This document shows positions 9,009-9,437 of a DNA stretch of 9,437 nt, one piece after another. Numbering within the stretch: the first letter of the stretch is position 1; each line of letters starts with the position of its first letter. The stretch lies in the NCBI GenBank assembly GCA_021129445.1, contig JAJOLG010000076.1:4497-13933 (forward strand), in the 5' to 3' direction. The position numbers and the translations under genes were made by a program. The notes under the pieces were generated by a model that saw nothing but the letters and a program-made list of their open reading frames with translations, was not told the origin of the DNA and made no database searches. The stretch comes from Candidatus Altimarinota bacterium. Lineage in GTDB: Bacteria > Patescibacteriota > Gracilibacteria > GCA-2401425 > JAJOLG01.

Positions 9009-9368
9009 TTATTTATTTTGGTTTAATCAATGCAAATGTCAAAAAAATTTGAAATACAAATCTTTTACATCTGCTGGTTTTTTATTTATTAAATCTTTAA
9101 AAAGTCTTGTTTCGTCTCTCATTTTTCAAATATTTTCAATTACAAATTTGTGATTTTTTTTGTTTTTTAAAACTTCCTTGAAAAGTTTTTTCCTTTTATT
9201 TTTAATAAATCTGATGGTTTTTGTTTTCATCAAATTTAAAGATGGAAGTTTTTTTGTTTTCTTTTGTGATTTTTTCTTTTTTTGAACAGGTTTTTTTTCT
9301 GTAATTTCAATATTATTGACAATATTTTTTAAATCATTATTTGCCGATGTTAAGATTTTTTCTGACAT
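9009..9368 (-). CDS. Small Lys-rich hypothetical protein (119 aa), first gene of the protease cluster
   Basis: The frame runs from ATG at 9368 to TAA at 9009-9011, through UGA codons at 9126-9128 and twice near the C-terminus; reading UGA as stop would cut it to 80 residues. I do not recognise the family. It is strongly basic: residues about 25-45 are almost all Lys with a few Gln, Pro and Thr (KKPVQKKKKSQKKTKKLPS). Residues 50-119 look helical and more conserved (IRFIKNKRKKLFKEVL, KMRDETRLFKDLI, KDLYFKFFGHLHG). There is no signal peptide or membrane helix. The charge suggests nucleic-acid, ribosome or acidic-membrane binding, but no diagnostic motif is present. It lies 8 bases upstream of the S41 protease gene, so the two are probably co-transcribed and might be linked in function. 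No Shine-Dalgarno is visible. The other possible starts lie inside the Lys-rich part, so the first ATG is preferred. Confidence 0.72.
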
Positions 9369-9437
9369 TTAAAAATTTTTTTCTTTATAAAAATAAAAAA
9401 ATTTTTTTTTGCAAAATTATTTTTTTTTTTTAAATTT
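9369..9437. other. AT-rich leader upstream of the minus-strand cluster
   Basis: These 69 bases are almost pure A and T tracts. On the minus strand, TTGCAA (9414-9409) followed after 17 bases by TTTATA (9391-9386) is a weak promoter candidate that would place a start site close to the ATG at 9368. Nothing else is recognisable, and the window ends here, so the true upstream neighbour is unknown. Confidence 0.25.

Overview
The window comes from a bacterium that reads UGA as glycine (translation table 25), the code known from Gracilibacteria (BD1-5) and Absconditabacteria (SR1) of the CPR/Patescibacteria. Under the standard code almost nothing long is open. With UGA as Gly, seven genes fill about 95% of the window, and UGA falls exactly on invariant glycines of three recognisable enzymes: NDK, an M17 aminopeptidase and an S41 protease. 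All seven genes end in TAA. UGG is kept for Trp. The DNA is very AT-rich (about a quarter G+C by eye), with long A and T runs. No start has a clear Shine-Dalgarno sequence. I cannot separate Gracilibacteria from Absconditabacteria from this window alone.

Layout: (1) 2-1408 (+), the 3' part of a membrane-anchored protein with one transmembrane helix, a short helical stalk and a probable beta-propeller-like C-terminal half. (2) A hairpin terminator at 1423-1454, between convergent genes. (3) 1470-1934 (-), nucleoside diphosphate kinase with its own plausible promoter. (4) A short, AT-rich divergent intergenic region, 1935-2113. (5) 2114-5785 (+), one open frame of 1223 codons for a giant, charged, helix-rich protein with no domain I recognise. 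(6) A second hairpin terminator at 5805-5828, again between convergent genes. (7) A tight four-gene minus-strand cluster, read 9368 to 5832: a small Lys-rich protein, a signal-peptide-bearing S41 C-terminal processing protease with a PDZ domain, an M17 leucyl-type aminopeptidase, and a stand-alone AroQ-class chorismate mutase. The gaps are 8, 22 and 9 bases, so it is probably one operon.

How the genes may work together (inference): the exported S41 protease could trim or degrade envelope or periplasmic proteins, and the cytoplasmic M17 enzyme could complete the breakdown of peptides to amino acids. That would suit the amino-acid-scavenging life expected of these reduced genomes. The chorismate mutase does not fit such a genome easily. 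Its active site is nearly complete, yet no other aromatic-pathway gene is in the window. The most interesting items are the glycine recoding, this isolated chorismate mutase and the giant uncharacterised protein.
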